NCBI GenBank assembly: GCA_963705515.1
Contig: CAVPJV010000002.1
Location: 1-64,000 of the forward strand
Direction: 5' to 3'
DNA: 64,000 nt
Source: Gaiellasilicea sp963705515
GTDB taxonomy: Bacteria > Actinomycetota > Thermoleophilia > Gaiellales > Gaiellaceae
Shown: piece after piece, positions 53,385 to 62,500 of the stretch
How the letters are laid out: each line of letters opens with the position of its first letter
How positions within the stretch are numbered: position 1 is the stretch's first letter
The notes under the pieces: generated by a model
Told to the model about the DNA's origin: nothing
Seen by the model: only the letters and a program-made list of their open reading frames with translations
Databases searched by the model: none
Program-made: the position numbers and the translations under genes

Positions 53385-54106
53385 CCCGCCTCCCTCAGCT
53401 CGAGCTTCAGCTCCGGCAGCCGCTCCGGGCGCTCGTGCACGATCGAGGCGATCAACGCCGCCTCGGCGCCCGCCGAGAACGCGTCGGCGAGGTGTCGCGC
53501 CTCCCCGGCGCCGCCGGACGCGACCACGGGCACCTCGACCGCCTCCGCCACCGAGCGCGTCAGCTCGAGGTCGTAGCCGGCGCGCGTGCCGTCCGCATCG
53601 ATCGAGGTCAGCAGGATCTCGCCGGCGCCGCTCCTCGCGGCAGTGCTCGCCCACTCGACCGCATCGAGTCCGCGCGGCCTGCGGCCGCCGTCGGTGACGA
53701 CCTCGCCGGCGCGCGCGTCGATCGCGCAGACGACCGCCTGGGCGCCGAACTCGCCCGCGAGCGCACCGAGGATGCCGGGATCGTCGACCGCGGCGCGATT
53801 GACGGCGACCTTGTCCGCGCCGGCGCGCAGGAGCGCGCGGGCGTCCTCGAGCCCGGAGACGCCGCCGCCGACCGTGAACGGGATCGTCAGCTGCTCGGCA
53901 GCGCGCTCGACGAGCTCGAGCGTCGGCCGGCGCCCTTCGATCGTCGCAGTGATGTCGAGGAACACGAGCTCGTCGGCGCCGAGCTCGGAGTAGCGGGTCG
54001 CGAGCTCGACCGGGTCGCCGACGTCGCGCAGCGACTCGAAGCGGACTCCCTTGACGACCCGCCCGCCGGCGACGTCGAGGCAGGGGATCACGCGCTTCTT
54101 GACCAT
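53366..54106 (-). CDS. hisF: imidazole glycerol phosphate synthase cyclase subunit
   Basis: A 246-residue TIM-barrel subunit. Catalytic Asp lies near residue 11 in VIPCLDVAGGRVVKGV and near 130 in CAIDARAG. ADELVFLDITAT, VGGGVSGLEDARALL, LLTSIDADGTRAGYD and VVASGGAG are the phosphate-binding loops. It combines ammonia from HisH with PRFAR to give IGP and AICAR. It overlaps hisH upstream and hisIE downstream, both by exactly 19 bases. Confidence 0.96.
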   Translation of the reverse strand: MVKKRVIPCLDVAGGRVVKGVRFESLRDVGDPVELATRYSELGADELVFLDITATIEGRRPTLELVERAAEQLTIPFTVGGGVSGLEDARALLRAGADKVAVNRAAVDDPGILGALAGEFGAQAVVCAIDARAGEVVTDGGRRPRGLDAVEWASTAARSGAGEILLTSIDADGTRAGYDLELTRSVAEAVEVPVVASGGAGEARHLADAFSAGAEAALIASIVHERPERLPELKLELREAGWNVRS

Positions 54107-54681
54107 CGCAGCGCGTTCTCGAGCACGCGCGCGCCGGCGGCGCCGCTGCGCTCTGGATGGAACTGGACTCCCGCGAGCGGGCCGGACTCGACTGCGGCGA
54201 CGACGGTCCCGTCGTGCTCGACCTCGGCGACTGCGACGCCGTTCGCCGGCTCGGCCGCGTAGCTGTGCGCGAAGTAGACGTCGCTGCCGTCCAGCCCGTC
54301 GAGGAGCGCCGACGGCCGCGTGAGCGCGAGTTCGTTCCAGCCCATGTGCGGCACGCGCCGCGCGCGGATGCGGTTGACGGGACCGGCGAGCAGCCCTAGG
54401 CCGCGGCCGCCCTCCTCGCTCTCCTCGAACAGGAGCTGCATGCCGACGCAGATCCCGAGCAGCGGCCGACCGGCGGCTGCGCGCTCCCGCAATGCTTCCG
54501 CGAGCGGCCCGAGCCCACGGGCGGCGCTCTCGACATGGCCGACGCCGGCGATGACGACGAGCGCCGCGTCGCGCACGGACGCTGGATCGGTGGAGACCTC
54601 GGTGGCCGCGCCTGCCCGCTCCAGCGCCGCGCAGACGCTGCGGAGGTTGCCTGCTCCGTAGTCGGCGAGCACGACCTTCAC
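54088..54681 (-). CDS. hisH: imidazole glycerol phosphate synthase glutaminase subunit
   Basis: A 197-residue class I glutamine amidotransferase. DYGAGNLRSV opens the domain, the nucleophile Cys is in GICVGMQLLFEES near residue 77, and the His/Glu pair is in GVQFHPERSG near 178. It supplies ammonia to HisF. GTG 54681 overlaps the stop of the upstream gene (GTGA). The oxyanion-strand motif reads VIAGVGH where most HisH have PGVG, so Pro is replaced by Ala. Confidence 0.94.
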   Translation of the reverse strand: MKVVLADYGAGNLRSVCAALERAGAATEVSTDPASVRDAALVVIAGVGHVESAARGLGPLAEALRERAAAGRPLLGICVGMQLLFEESEEGGRGLGLLAGPVNRIRARRVPHMGWNELALTRPSALLDGLDGSDVYFAHSYAAEPANGVAVAEVEHDGTVVAAVESGPLAGVQFHPERSGAAGARVLENALRWSRSA

Positions 54682-56246
54682 GCGAGCCCTTTCGTCGAGC
54701 GGACACCGGCTTCCCCCGGCGCGCACGCCTGCCGGAGCGCCTGTCCGAGGGCCTTGAAGGCCGCCTCGGCGACGTGGTGGTCGTCGACACCGGCGGAAGA
54801 GAGGTGCAGCGTGATCCCGCTTTGCATCGCGAAGCGCTCGAGCGCGTGCGGGAGGAGGGAGGGGGCGAGACCGCCGATCCGGTCGCCGGTGAAGGCGAGG
54901 TCGATCTCGGCGTGCGGCCTCCGGACCAGGTCGACGGTTGCGGTCGCGAGCGCCTCGTCCATCGGCACCGAGGCCGAGCCGTAGCGGGCGACACCGGCAC
55001 GGTCGCCCAACGCGTCTCCGAGCGCGTCGCCGAGTGCGGCGAGGACGTCCTCGACGGTGTGGTGCTCGTCGACGTCGAGGTCGCCCGCTGCGAGCAACTC
55101 GAGGTCGAGACCACCGTGGAAGGCCCAGAGCGTCAGCAGGTGGTCGAGGAAGCCGATTCCGGTCGCGACGCGCGCGCGGCCGGCGCCGTCGAGGTCGAGC
55201 ACGATCCGCAGCGCGGTCTCGGTGCTCGTGCGCGAGACGAGCGCAGTCCTGCCCGGCGGCGGGCCGGCCGTCGCGCCGAGCGCTTCGAGCACGAGGTCGT
55301 TCTCAGGCGGGCGGCGCAGCGAGATGCGGATCCCCTCGGAAAAGGCGCGGACGACGAGCCCGGCTGCCTCGAGCCGCTCCGCGAGCGGCTCGTCCGTGCG
55401 CACCCAGACGAAGTTGCCGTAACCCTCCGGGCAGTCGAGACCGGCATCGGCGAGGGCGGCCCGGACTCGCGCCCGCTCCGCGATCGTCGCCTCGACGTCG
55501 AGCCTCGGCTCGCGCAGTGCGGCGGCGGCGATCCGTGCAGCGGGTGCGGACACGCTCGCAGGCGGCCGGCGGCGCTCGAGCTCTGACGCCGTCTCGCGCG
55601 CAGCCACGGCGTAGCCGACCCGGAGCGCGGCGAGACCGAATGCCTTCGACAGCGTCCGCACCACGATCAGGTTCGGCAGCTCGGCGAGCAGCGGCACGCA
55701 GTTGACGCCGGCGAACTCCCAGTACGCCTCGTCGACGACGACGGCCGCGTCCGGATGAGCCCGCGCGAGCGCCGCGACCTCCTCCATGCTGCGCAGCTCG
55801 CCGGTCGGGTTGTTCGGGTTGCAGACCCAGATCAGGTCGGCCCCGTCCGGATCTTGGACGACGTCCGCGCCCTGCAGCTGCGTCACGATCCGGTACATGC
55901 CGTATGTCGGCGGGGAGATCGCCGCGGAGCGGCCGGGCGCGAGGAAGGTCTGGGCGCAGAGCGCGATCAGCTCGTCGGCGCCCGCGCCGGGGACGATCTG
56001 CTCCGGACCCACCCCGCAGTACGCCGCAGCCGCCGCACGGAGCTCGCCGAACGTGCCGTCCGGGTAGTCGCTCAGCCGCGCGAAGCTGGCGGCGAGCGGG
56101 AGCTGCGGCACTCCGGGAAACGCCGGCGTGTTCTGGTCGAAGCGCAGGATCTGCTCGCGCCGGAGGCCGTGACGCTCCGCGACCTCGGTGGACGAGAGCG
56201 CCCAGGCGTAGGGCCGATAGTCGGCCGGAAGCGGGTTCGGCCTCAT
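54678..56246 (-). CDS. hisCB: fused histidinol-phosphate aminotransferase / imidazoleglycerol-phosphate dehydratase
   Basis: A single 522-codon frame joins two enzymes. Residues 1 to about 320 are HisC, a PLP aminotransferase (FDQNTPAFPG; GAGADELI; WVCNPNNPTGEL; Schiff-base Lys near 200 in TLSKAFGLAALRVGY; RISLRRPPEND). A linker of about 15 residues rich in Pro, Gly and Ala follows. Residues about 337-522 are HisB (LDLDGAGRARVATGIGFLDH; DVDEHHTVEDV; VDDHHVAEAAFKALG). There is no stop or start signal at the junction, though a GTG exists near the end of HisC. The usual HisB fusion partner is the HisN phosphatase. The ATG overlaps hisD (ATGA). Confidence 0.93.
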   Translation of the reverse strand: MRPNPLPADYRPYAWALSSTEVAERHGLRREQILRFDQNTPAFPGVPQLPLAASFARLSDYPDGTFGELRAAAAAYCGVGPEQIVPGAGADELIALCAQTFLAPGRSAAISPPTYGMYRIVTQLQGADVVQDPDGADLIWVCNPNNPTGELRSMEEVAALARAHPDAAVVVDEAYWEFAGVNCVPLLAELPNLIVVRTLSKAFGLAALRVGYAVAARETASELERRRPPASVSAPAARIAAAALREPRLDVEATIAERARVRAALADAGLDCPEGYGNFVWVRTDEPLAERLEAAGLVVRAFSEGIRISLRRPPENDLVLEALGATAGPPPGRTALVSRTSTETALRIVLDLDGAGRARVATGIGFLDHLLTLWAFHGGLDLELLAAGDLDVDEHHTVEDVLAALGDALGDALGDRAGVARYGSASVPMDEALATATVDLVRRPHAEIDLAFTGDRIGGLAPSLLPHALERFAMQSGITLHLSSAGVDDHHVAEAAFKALGQALRQACAPGEAGVRSTKGLA

Positions 56247-57379
56247 CTCGCTGCCAGTGCCTCGGCATGGCGCGGCAGCCCTTCGACGCGCGCGAGCGGC
56301 AGCGCGATCTCGCGTGCGCGCTCGAGCGACTCGGCGCGCACGAACTGCACCGGCTTCAGGAAGCTCTCCAGCCCCAGCCCGCCTGCGCCCTTGGCGAGCC
56401 CGCTCGTCGGCAGCACGTGCGTCGCCCCGGCTGCGTAGTCGCCGACGACCGCCGACGTGCGCACGAAGACGGTGCCGGCGTTCCGCACTCGCGCGGCGGC
56501 CGCTTCGGCGTCCTCGAGCCAGAGCTCGAGGTGCTCGGGCGCGTAGTCCTCCGAGCGGGCGAGAGCCTCGTCGATGCTCGCGACGCGCTCGACGCGGATG
56601 TTCGGCTCGGCCGCGACCAGCGACCTGACATCGGCAGCCAGCGTGTCGTCGAGCGCGAGCAGGATCGCCTCGCTGTCGGGGCCGTGCTCGGCCTGGGCGA
56701 GCAGGTCCGCCGCGCACTGGCCGGCGTCCGCCGAGGCATCCGCGATCACGACCACCTCGCTCGGGCCGGCGGGCAGGTCGATCGCGCAGGCGCTCGACAC
56801 GAGCAGCTTCGCGGCAGTGACCCAGCGATTACCGGGCCCGACGATCTTGTCGACGCGCTCGATCGTCTCCGTCCCGTATGCGAGCGCCGCGACCGCCTGG
56901 GCGCCGCCGACCGCGTACACCTCGTCGATCCCGAGCTCGTGCGCTGTCGCGAGTGTCGCCTCGGCCGGCCGCGGCGTGACGACGGCGATCCGCTCGACGC
57001 CGGCGATCCGCGCGGGCACGGCGGCCATCACGAGCGAGGACGGGTACGCCGTTCGGCCTCCCGGGACGTAGATTCCGACCGAGGAGAGCGGCAGCCAGCG
57101 CCGCTCGGAGTGCACCCCCGGCACCGCCTCGACGGAGGCGTCGGCGGGCCACTGTGCCTCGGCGAAGGCGGCGACAGCAGCCGCGAGCGCACGCACGGAG
57201 GCGAGGACGTCGTCGTCGAGCCTGGCGGCCTCGAGCGCCTCCCTCGGCACGCGCAGCGCGGGCCGCACGCCGTCGAGCTGCTCGGTCCAGTCGAGCAGGC
57301 CCTCGTCGCCGCGCGTGCGGACGTCGGCGACGATCTCGGCGACGCGGGGCAGCACGTCCTCGAGGCCGGCGCCTCTCAC
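56243..57379 (-). CDS. hisD: histidinol dehydrogenase
   Basis: A 378-residue zinc enzyme oxidising histidinol to histidine with NAD, about 50 residues shorter than typical, at the N-terminus. Family motifs are VGIYVPGGRTAYPSSLVM, VYAVGGAQAVAALAYGT, IVGPGNRWVTAAKLLV, AGPSEVVVIAD, the zinc ligands in AQAEHGPDSEAIL, and NAGTVFVRTS with GDYAAGATHVLPT. GTG 57379 overlaps the hisG stop (GTGA), and no upstream in-frame start is plausible, so the short N-terminus looks genuine. Confidence 0.95.
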   Translation of the reverse strand: MRGAGLEDVLPRVAEIVADVRTRGDEGLLDWTEQLDGVRPALRVPREALEAARLDDDVLASVRALAAAVAAFAEAQWPADASVEAVPGVHSERRWLPLSSVGIYVPGGRTAYPSSLVMAAVPARIAGVERIAVVTPRPAEATLATAHELGIDEVYAVGGAQAVAALAYGTETIERVDKIVGPGNRWVTAAKLLVSSACAIDLPAGPSEVVVIADASADAGQCAADLLAQAEHGPDSEAILLALDDTLAADVRSLVAAEPNIRVERVASIDEALARSEDYAPEHLELWLEDAEAAAARVRNAGTVFVRTSAVVGDYAAGATHVLPTSGLAKGAGGLGLESFLKPVQFVRAESLERAREIALPLARVEGLPRHAEALAAR

Positions 57380-58266
57380 GCGACGAGCCGCTCGACGGGC
57401 AGGACGAGGATCGACGAGGCTCCCGCGGCCTTCAGCGGCGAGAGCAGCTCCCAGACATCGTCCGCGTCGACGACCGCGTGGACGGCGATCTGACCGGGGC
57501 TGGCGAGGTCGATCACCGACGGCGCCCCCATTCCCGGGAGCAGCGACCGGATCTCGTCGAGTGCGGTCTTCGGCGCGTTCATCATCAGGTAGCGCCGGCG
57601 GCGGGCGGCGACGACGCCTGAGATCATCAGCTCGAGTCGCCGGATGAGCTCCGTGCGCTTCTGGAGCGCCGCCTCGTTGGCAACGAGGACCGCCTGCGAC
57701 TCGAGCAGGGCGCCGAGCAGCCGCAGGCCGTTCGCGCTTGCCGTCGACCCGGTCGAGACGAGGTCGACGATCGCGTCCGAGAGGCCGAGCCGAGGCGCGG
57801 CCTCGACGGAACCGGAGACGGGCACGAGCTCGACCTCGATCCCGAGCCGCTTCAGCGACGTCCGGGTCGAGACGGGGTAGGCCGTGGCCACGCGCAGCCG
57901 GTCGAGATCGCGCAGCTCGGTCTGGGGCGCGTCCGCCGGCACCGCCGCCTGCAGCGTGCAGCGGGCGAAGCCGAGCTCGGCGAGCTTGACGACGTCGGCG
58001 GCCGCCTCGACGACGAGGTTGGCGCCCGTGATCCCGAGGTCGACGACGCCGTCCTGGACGTACTCCGGCACGTCGCCGGCGCGCACGAGCAGCAAATCGA
58101 CAGGGGCGTTCGCGCACGGCACCAGCAGCGAGCGGTCCGTCGTCTCGAAGCTGAGGCCTGCGTCGGCGCAGAGCCGGAGCGACGGCTCCGCCATGCGGCC
58201 CTTCGAGGGGACGGCGAGGGTGAGCCGGCCGTTCGAGCCGGCGCGGGTGAAGCCGTTCGGCTCCAC
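57376..58266 (-). CDS. hisG: ATP phosphoribosyltransferase, long form
   Basis: A 296-residue HisG with the C-terminal regulatory domain (about 215-296) that allows histidine feedback without HisZ. Catalytic-domain motifs are LTLAVPSKGRMAEPSL, DLGITGANLVVE, RVATAYPVSTR, and the PRPP loop DLVSTGSTASANGLR near 170. It catalyses the first step of the pathway. The GTG start at 58266 overlaps the TrpR-like stop by one base (TAGTG), which couples the regulator and the operon. Confidence 0.95.
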   Translation of the reverse strand: MEPNGFTRAGSNGRLTLAVPSKGRMAEPSLRLCADAGLSFETTDRSLLVPCANAPVDLLLVRAGDVPEYVQDGVVDLGITGANLVVEAAADVVKLAELGFARCTLQAAVPADAPQTELRDLDRLRVATAYPVSTRTSLKRLGIEVELVPVSGSVEAAPRLGLSDAIVDLVSTGSTASANGLRLLGALLESQAVLVANEAALQKRTELIRRLELMISGVVAARRRRYLMMNAPKTALDEIRSLLPGMGAPSVIDLASPGQIAVHAVVDADDVWELLSPLKAAGASSILVLPVERLVA

Positions 58267-58580
58267 TAGCGCTTCCGCTTCGCGTGCGTCCGGTCGAGCG
58301 CCGTCCGGTAGCCACCGGTCCCGTTGCGCAGCCACTGCGCGACCCGTGTCACCGTCGCAGTGCTCGTCGGTACGCGCTCCGCGATCTCGACGTACGGGAC
58401 ATGCTCTTCGAGCAGCCGGGCCGTCTGCCAACGGTGCGTGAGCGCCTCGAGCTCGGGGAGCGTGCAGAGGTCGCGCAAGAAGCGGCGGGCCTCGTCGCGG
58501 GTCTGCAGCGTCAGGACGGCGTCTGCCAGGTCGTCGAGGCCGGGGATCTGCTCGACCTCGCGTGTGAGCGTCTCCGCCAT
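58266..58580 (-). CDS. TrpR-like (YerC/YecD-family) regulator
   Basis: A 104-residue all-helical protein of the TrpR-related YerC/YecD family. LADAVLTLQTRDEARRFLRD, LCTLPELEALTHRWQTARLL and the HTH YVEIAERVPTSTATVTRVAQWL align with TrpR. It is the first gene of the minus-strand his operon, and its own promoter overlaps that of hisA. I infer that it is the his regulator, binding the palindromes at 58585-58611 and sensing histidine or a pathway intermediate. TAGCAT lies six bases before its ATG, so it is probably leaderless. Confidence 0.88.
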   Translation of the reverse strand: MAETLTREVEQIPGLDDLADAVLTLQTRDEARRFLRDLCTLPELEALTHRWQTARLLEEHVPYVEIAERVPTSTATVTRVAQWLRNGTGGYRTALDRTHAKRKR

Positions 58581-58584
58581 ACGT

Positions 58585-58611
58585 GCATGCTAGCATGCTA
58601 ATGTGTTAGCA
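58585..58611. promoter_or_regulatory. interlocked palindromic operators and divergent leaderless -10s of the his genes
   Basis: GCATGCTAGCATGC (58585-58598) is a perfect 14-bp palindrome with a CTAG centre, as in TrpR operators. Overlapping it, TGCTAA-TGTG-TTAGCA (58596-58611) is a second perfect inverted repeat whose centre holds the hisA GTG. TAGCAT at 58591-58596 is six bases from the hisA start. Its mirror TAGCAT on the minus strand (58592-58587) is six bases from the TrpR-like start. One bound protein would thus shut both directions. Confidence 0.7.
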
Positions 58612-59328
58612 CGCAAACAGGGCTTCGTCGTCTACCCGGCGATCGACGTGCTCGACGGGCGCGTCGTCCGCCTCTCCGAGGGCCGTCGTGAGCGGATCAC
58701 GGTCGACGGCGGCGACCCGGTCGCGGCCGCGCAGCGATTCGCCGCCGCGGGCGCGACGTGGCTCCACCTCGTCGATCTCGACGGTGCCTTCTCCGGGACG
58801 CCGGACCTGAACCTGGTCGAGCGTGTCTCAGCGGCCGGGATCCCAGTCCAGGTCGGTGGCGGCTACCGCAGCCTCGAGCTGATCGATGCGGCACTCGCGG
58901 CCGGCGCCACACGCGTGCTGCTCGGCACGGCCGCGCTCGACGACGCCTTCCTCACTGTGGCACTGGCTCGCTTCGGTCCGGCGGCGCTCGTCGTCGCCGT
59001 CGACGCGCGCGATGGGCGCGTAACGGTGAAGGGATGGACGGAGGGATCGGCGGTCGGCGCCGCAGAGCTGGCCCGGCGCTGTGCGGCGGTCGGGATCGAG
59101 CGTCTGCTCGTGACGAGCACCGGTCGCGACGGGACGCTCGCCGGGCCGGATCTCGGCCTGCTCGAGGATGTGCTCGCGGTGGGGCTGCCGGTGATTGCCG
59201 CCGGCGGGATCGCTGACCTCGACGACCTGCGCGCGTTACACCGGCTCGGCTGCGAGGGCGCGGTGACGGGCAGCGCGCTCTGGCTCGGACGCTTCAGCCC
59301 CGCCGAGGCCTTCGCCCTGCAGGCGTGA
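58603..59328 (+). CDS. hisA: phosphoribosylformimino-5-aminoimidazole carboxamide ribotide isomerase (HisA/PriA)
   Basis: A 241-residue TIM-barrel isomerase, step 4 of histidine synthesis. The catalytic Asp pair lies in PAIDVLDGRVVRLSEG near residue 14 and TSTGRDGTLAGPD near 170. The phosphate loops VQVGGGYRSLE and IAAGGIADLDDL are present. Many actinobacteria use this protein for both HisA and TrpF reactions (PriA), which sequence reading alone cannot decide. It is split from the other his genes by divergence. The GTG start has no Shine-Dalgarno and is preceded by TAGCAT at six bases. Confidence 0.93.
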   Translation: MLARKQGFVVYPAIDVLDGRVVRLSEGRRERITVDGGDPVAAAQRFAAAGATWLHLVDLDGAFSGTPDLNLVERVSAAGIPVQVGGGYRSLELIDAALAAGATRVLLGTAALDDAFLTVALARFGPAALVVAVDARDGRVTVKGWTEGSAVGAAELARRCAAVGIERLLVTSTGRDGTLAGPDLGLLEDVLAVGLPVIAAGGIADLDDLRALHRLGCEGAVTGSALWLGRFSPAEAFALQA

Positions 59329-59330
59329 AG

Positions 59331-59358
59331 TTGCGCCGTCCTGCCAATGCTTTACACT
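59331..59358 (+). promoter_or_regulatory. gltB promoter
   Basis: TTGCGC (59331-59336) and TACACT (59353-59358) are 16 bases apart, just after hisA. Transcription from here would give gltB a leader of about 160 bases, in contrast to the leaderless genes nearby. Confidence 0.5.
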
Positions 59359-59399
59359 GGAAAGTGAGTGGCGCCTGCGACCGTACTTGCCGATTCGAT

Positions 59400-59502
59400 T
59401 CCGGCCTTCAAGGCCATTCTTCTCTCGCGCGCCCGAGACTGCGCTAGCCGGCCACCCGTCCTCTCGCCTCCCCGGTCAAGCGCACACAACACAGGCGAGA
59501 GG
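59400..59502 (+). promoter_or_regulatory. structured gltB leader
   Basis: The leader holds a small hairpin GGCCTT-C-AAGGCC-type palindrome near 59403-59415, followed by ATTCTTCTCT. It also holds a perfect 10-bp stem CCTCTCGCCT (59460-59469) / AGGCGAGAGG (59493-59502) around a 23-base loop, ending 21 bases before the gltB start. This may be an attenuator or a protein-binding RNA site for nitrogen control. No known riboswitch is recognised. Confidence 0.4.
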
Positions 59503-59523
59503 GACAGCGAGGGAGCGCAGGCT

Positions 59524-62500
59524 GTGAGACCCGTCGGCCTCTACGACCCGGCGTACGAGCACGACGCGTGCGGCGTCGCCTTCGTCGCACGGCTCGACGG
59601 CGTCGCGAGCCACGAGACGCTCGTGCGCGCGGCGACGGCGCTCGCGAACCTCGAGCATCGCGGCGCCGAGGGCGCCGACGCGGGCACCGGCGACGGCGCG
59701 GGCATGACGCTGCAGCTGCCGGATGCGCTTTTCCGCGACGAGGTCGGCCCGGAGCTGCCGCCGCTCGGGTCGTACGGCGTCGCCGTGTGCTTCCTCCCGC
59801 GCGACGCCGGCCGCGCCGCGGCGCTCGAGCAGCTCCTGAACGAGACGGTCGAGGCCGAGGGGCAGCGGGTGGTGGCGTGGCGCGACGTCCCCGTCGACGA
59901 GAGCCAGGCCGGGCCGGCTGCGGCCGCGACGGCTCCGCTCGTCCGGCAGCTCTTCGTCGCAGCCGCGCCGGCACTCGATCTCGACGCGTTCGAGCGCAAG
60001 CTGTACGTGATCCGCCGCGTCGCGGAGCTCGCGGCCGGCCCGGATCTCGTGATCCCGAGCTGCTCGGCCCGCACGGTGGTCTACAAGGGCATGCTGACAG
60101 CGCCGCAGCTGACCGCCTATTACCCGGACCTCCGCGACGAGCGCACCGCCTCCGCGCTCGCGCTCGTGCACTCGCGCTACTCGACGAACACGTTCCCGAG
60201 CTGGGAGCTCGCCCACCCGTATCGGATGATCGCCCACAACGGCGAGATCAACACGCTGCGGGGCAACGTCAACTGGATGCGGGCGCGCGAGTCGCAGCTG
60301 GCGTCGGAGCTGTTCGGCGACGACCTCGCGAAGGTCCTGCCGGTCGTGCGTCCGGGCGGCTCGGACTCGGCGACCTTCGACAACGTGCTCGAGCTGCTCG
60401 TGCTCGCGGGCCGGTCGCTGCCACACGCGATCATGATGATGATCCCCGAGGCCTACCGGGGCCGCGACGACGTCTCGCCAGAGCTCGACGGGTTCTACGC
60501 GTACCACCAGTGCCTGCTCGAGGCCTGGGACGGCCCGGCGGCGATCGCCTTCACGGACGGGCGGCTGATCGGCGCGACGCTCGACCGCAACGGCCTTCGT
60601 CCGGGCCGCTGGCTCGAGACCGCCGACGGCTGGGTCGTGCTCGCCTCGGAGACCGGTGTGCTCGAGGAGGCGCCGGAGAACGTCGTCCGGAAGGGACGGC
60701 TGCAGCCCGGGAAGCTCTTCCTCGTCGACCTCGAGCAGGGTCGGATCGTCCCGGACGCGGAGGTCAAGCGCGAGACTGCCTCACGGCGGCCCTATGCCGA
60801 GTGGTACCGCGACAACGTCGTGCGGCTGGACGATCTGCCGGCGCGCCCGTGCCTGCCGCCTCCCACCGAGCCGCTCCGCAAGCGCCAGCTCGCGTTCGGC
60901 TACACGCAGGACGACATGAAGGTGATCCTCGCGCCGCTCGCGCGGAATGCGGAGGAGGCGATCGGGTCGATGGGCAACGATCTGCCGCTCGCGGTGCTCT
61001 CCGACCGGCGGCCGGTCCTCTACTCGTACTTCAAGCAGCTCTTCGCCCAGGTGACGAACCCGCCGATCGACTCGATCCGCGAGGCGGTCGTGATGAGCGT
61101 CGAGGCCAGCGTCGGCTCGGAGCGGAACCTGTTGGACGAGACGCCGGAGCACGCTCGCCAGCTCGTGATCGCCAACCCGATCCTGCGCGACGAGGAGCTC
61201 GAGCGGCTCCGACAGATCGATTCCGATGTCTTCCGCGCGCACACGATCGACACGACCTGGCCGGTAGAGGACGGGCCAGGCGGCCTCGAGCTCGCCGTCG
61301 GGCGGATCTGCGCCGAGGCGGACGAGGCCCTGGCGAACGGCGCGAACATCGTCGTCCTCTCCGATCGCAGCGTCGGGCCGGAGCGCGCGCCGATGCCGTC
61401 GCTGCTGGCGGTCTCCGCGTTGCACCACCATCTCGTCAGAGCGGGGACGCGGCTGCAGGCTGGGCTCGTCGTCGAGTCCGGCGAGCCGCGCAGCGTCCAG
61501 AGTGTCGCCGTGCTCGTCGGCTACGGCGCCGCGGCCGTCAACCCCTATCTCATGCTCGAGACGCTGGCCGAGCTCGTCGACCTCGAGCTGCTGCCGCAGG
61601 CGATGACGAAGGAGGAGGCGCAGCGCCGCGCCACCAAGGGCATCGCCAAGGGCCTCCTGAAGACGATCTCGAAGATGGGAATCTCGACGATCCCGTCGTA
61701 CTGCGGCGCGCAGGTCTTCGAGGCAATCGGGCTCTCGCGGGAGCTCGTCGACAGGCACTTCACCGGTACTGCCTCCCGCATCGGCGGGATCGGGATGGAG
61801 GAGCTGGCCCACGACACGCTCGACCGCCACGCGCGCGCCTGGCCGGGCACACAGGACGGGCTGCTGCCGGTGACCGGCCTGTACGCCTGGCGGCGGGAGG
61901 GCGAGCACCACCAGTGGAACCCGGACACGATCGCGGCGCTCCAGCACGCCGTGCGGAACGGCGGCTACGCCTCCTACGAGGAGTACGCCGAGCTCGTCAA
62001 CTCGGACTCGACGCGGCGCTCGACGCTCCGCGGGCTGATGCGCTTCCGCGAGGATCCCGGTGGCGGCGTTCCGCTCGACGAGGTGGAGCCTGCGCAGGAG
62101 ATCGTCAAGCGCTTCGCGACGGGCGCGATGTCCCTGGGCTCCCTGTCGCGCGAGGCGCACGAGACCCTCGCGATCGCGATGAACCGGATCGGCGGCCGCT
62201 CGAACACGGGGGAGGGCGGCGAGGATCCGGAGCGGTTCACGCCGGAGCCGAACGGCGACTGGCGCCGCTCCGCGATCAAGCAGGTCGCCTCCGGCCGCTT
62301 CGGCGTCAATGCGCACTACCTGGCGAATGCGGACGAGCTGCAGATCAAGATGGCGCAGGGCGCGAAGCCGGGCGAGGGCGGCCAGCTGCCCGGGCACAAG
62401 GTCGACCGCTACATCGCCAGCGTGCGGCTGACGACGCCCGGCGTCGGGCTGATCTCGCCGCCGCCGCACCACGACATCTACTCGATCGAGGACCTGAAGC

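Noticed and set aside
59380..59430. A T-loop-like GATTCGATTCC in the gltB leader, suggesting a tRNA
   Set aside because: No acceptor, D or anticodon stems can be formed around it at tRNA spacing.
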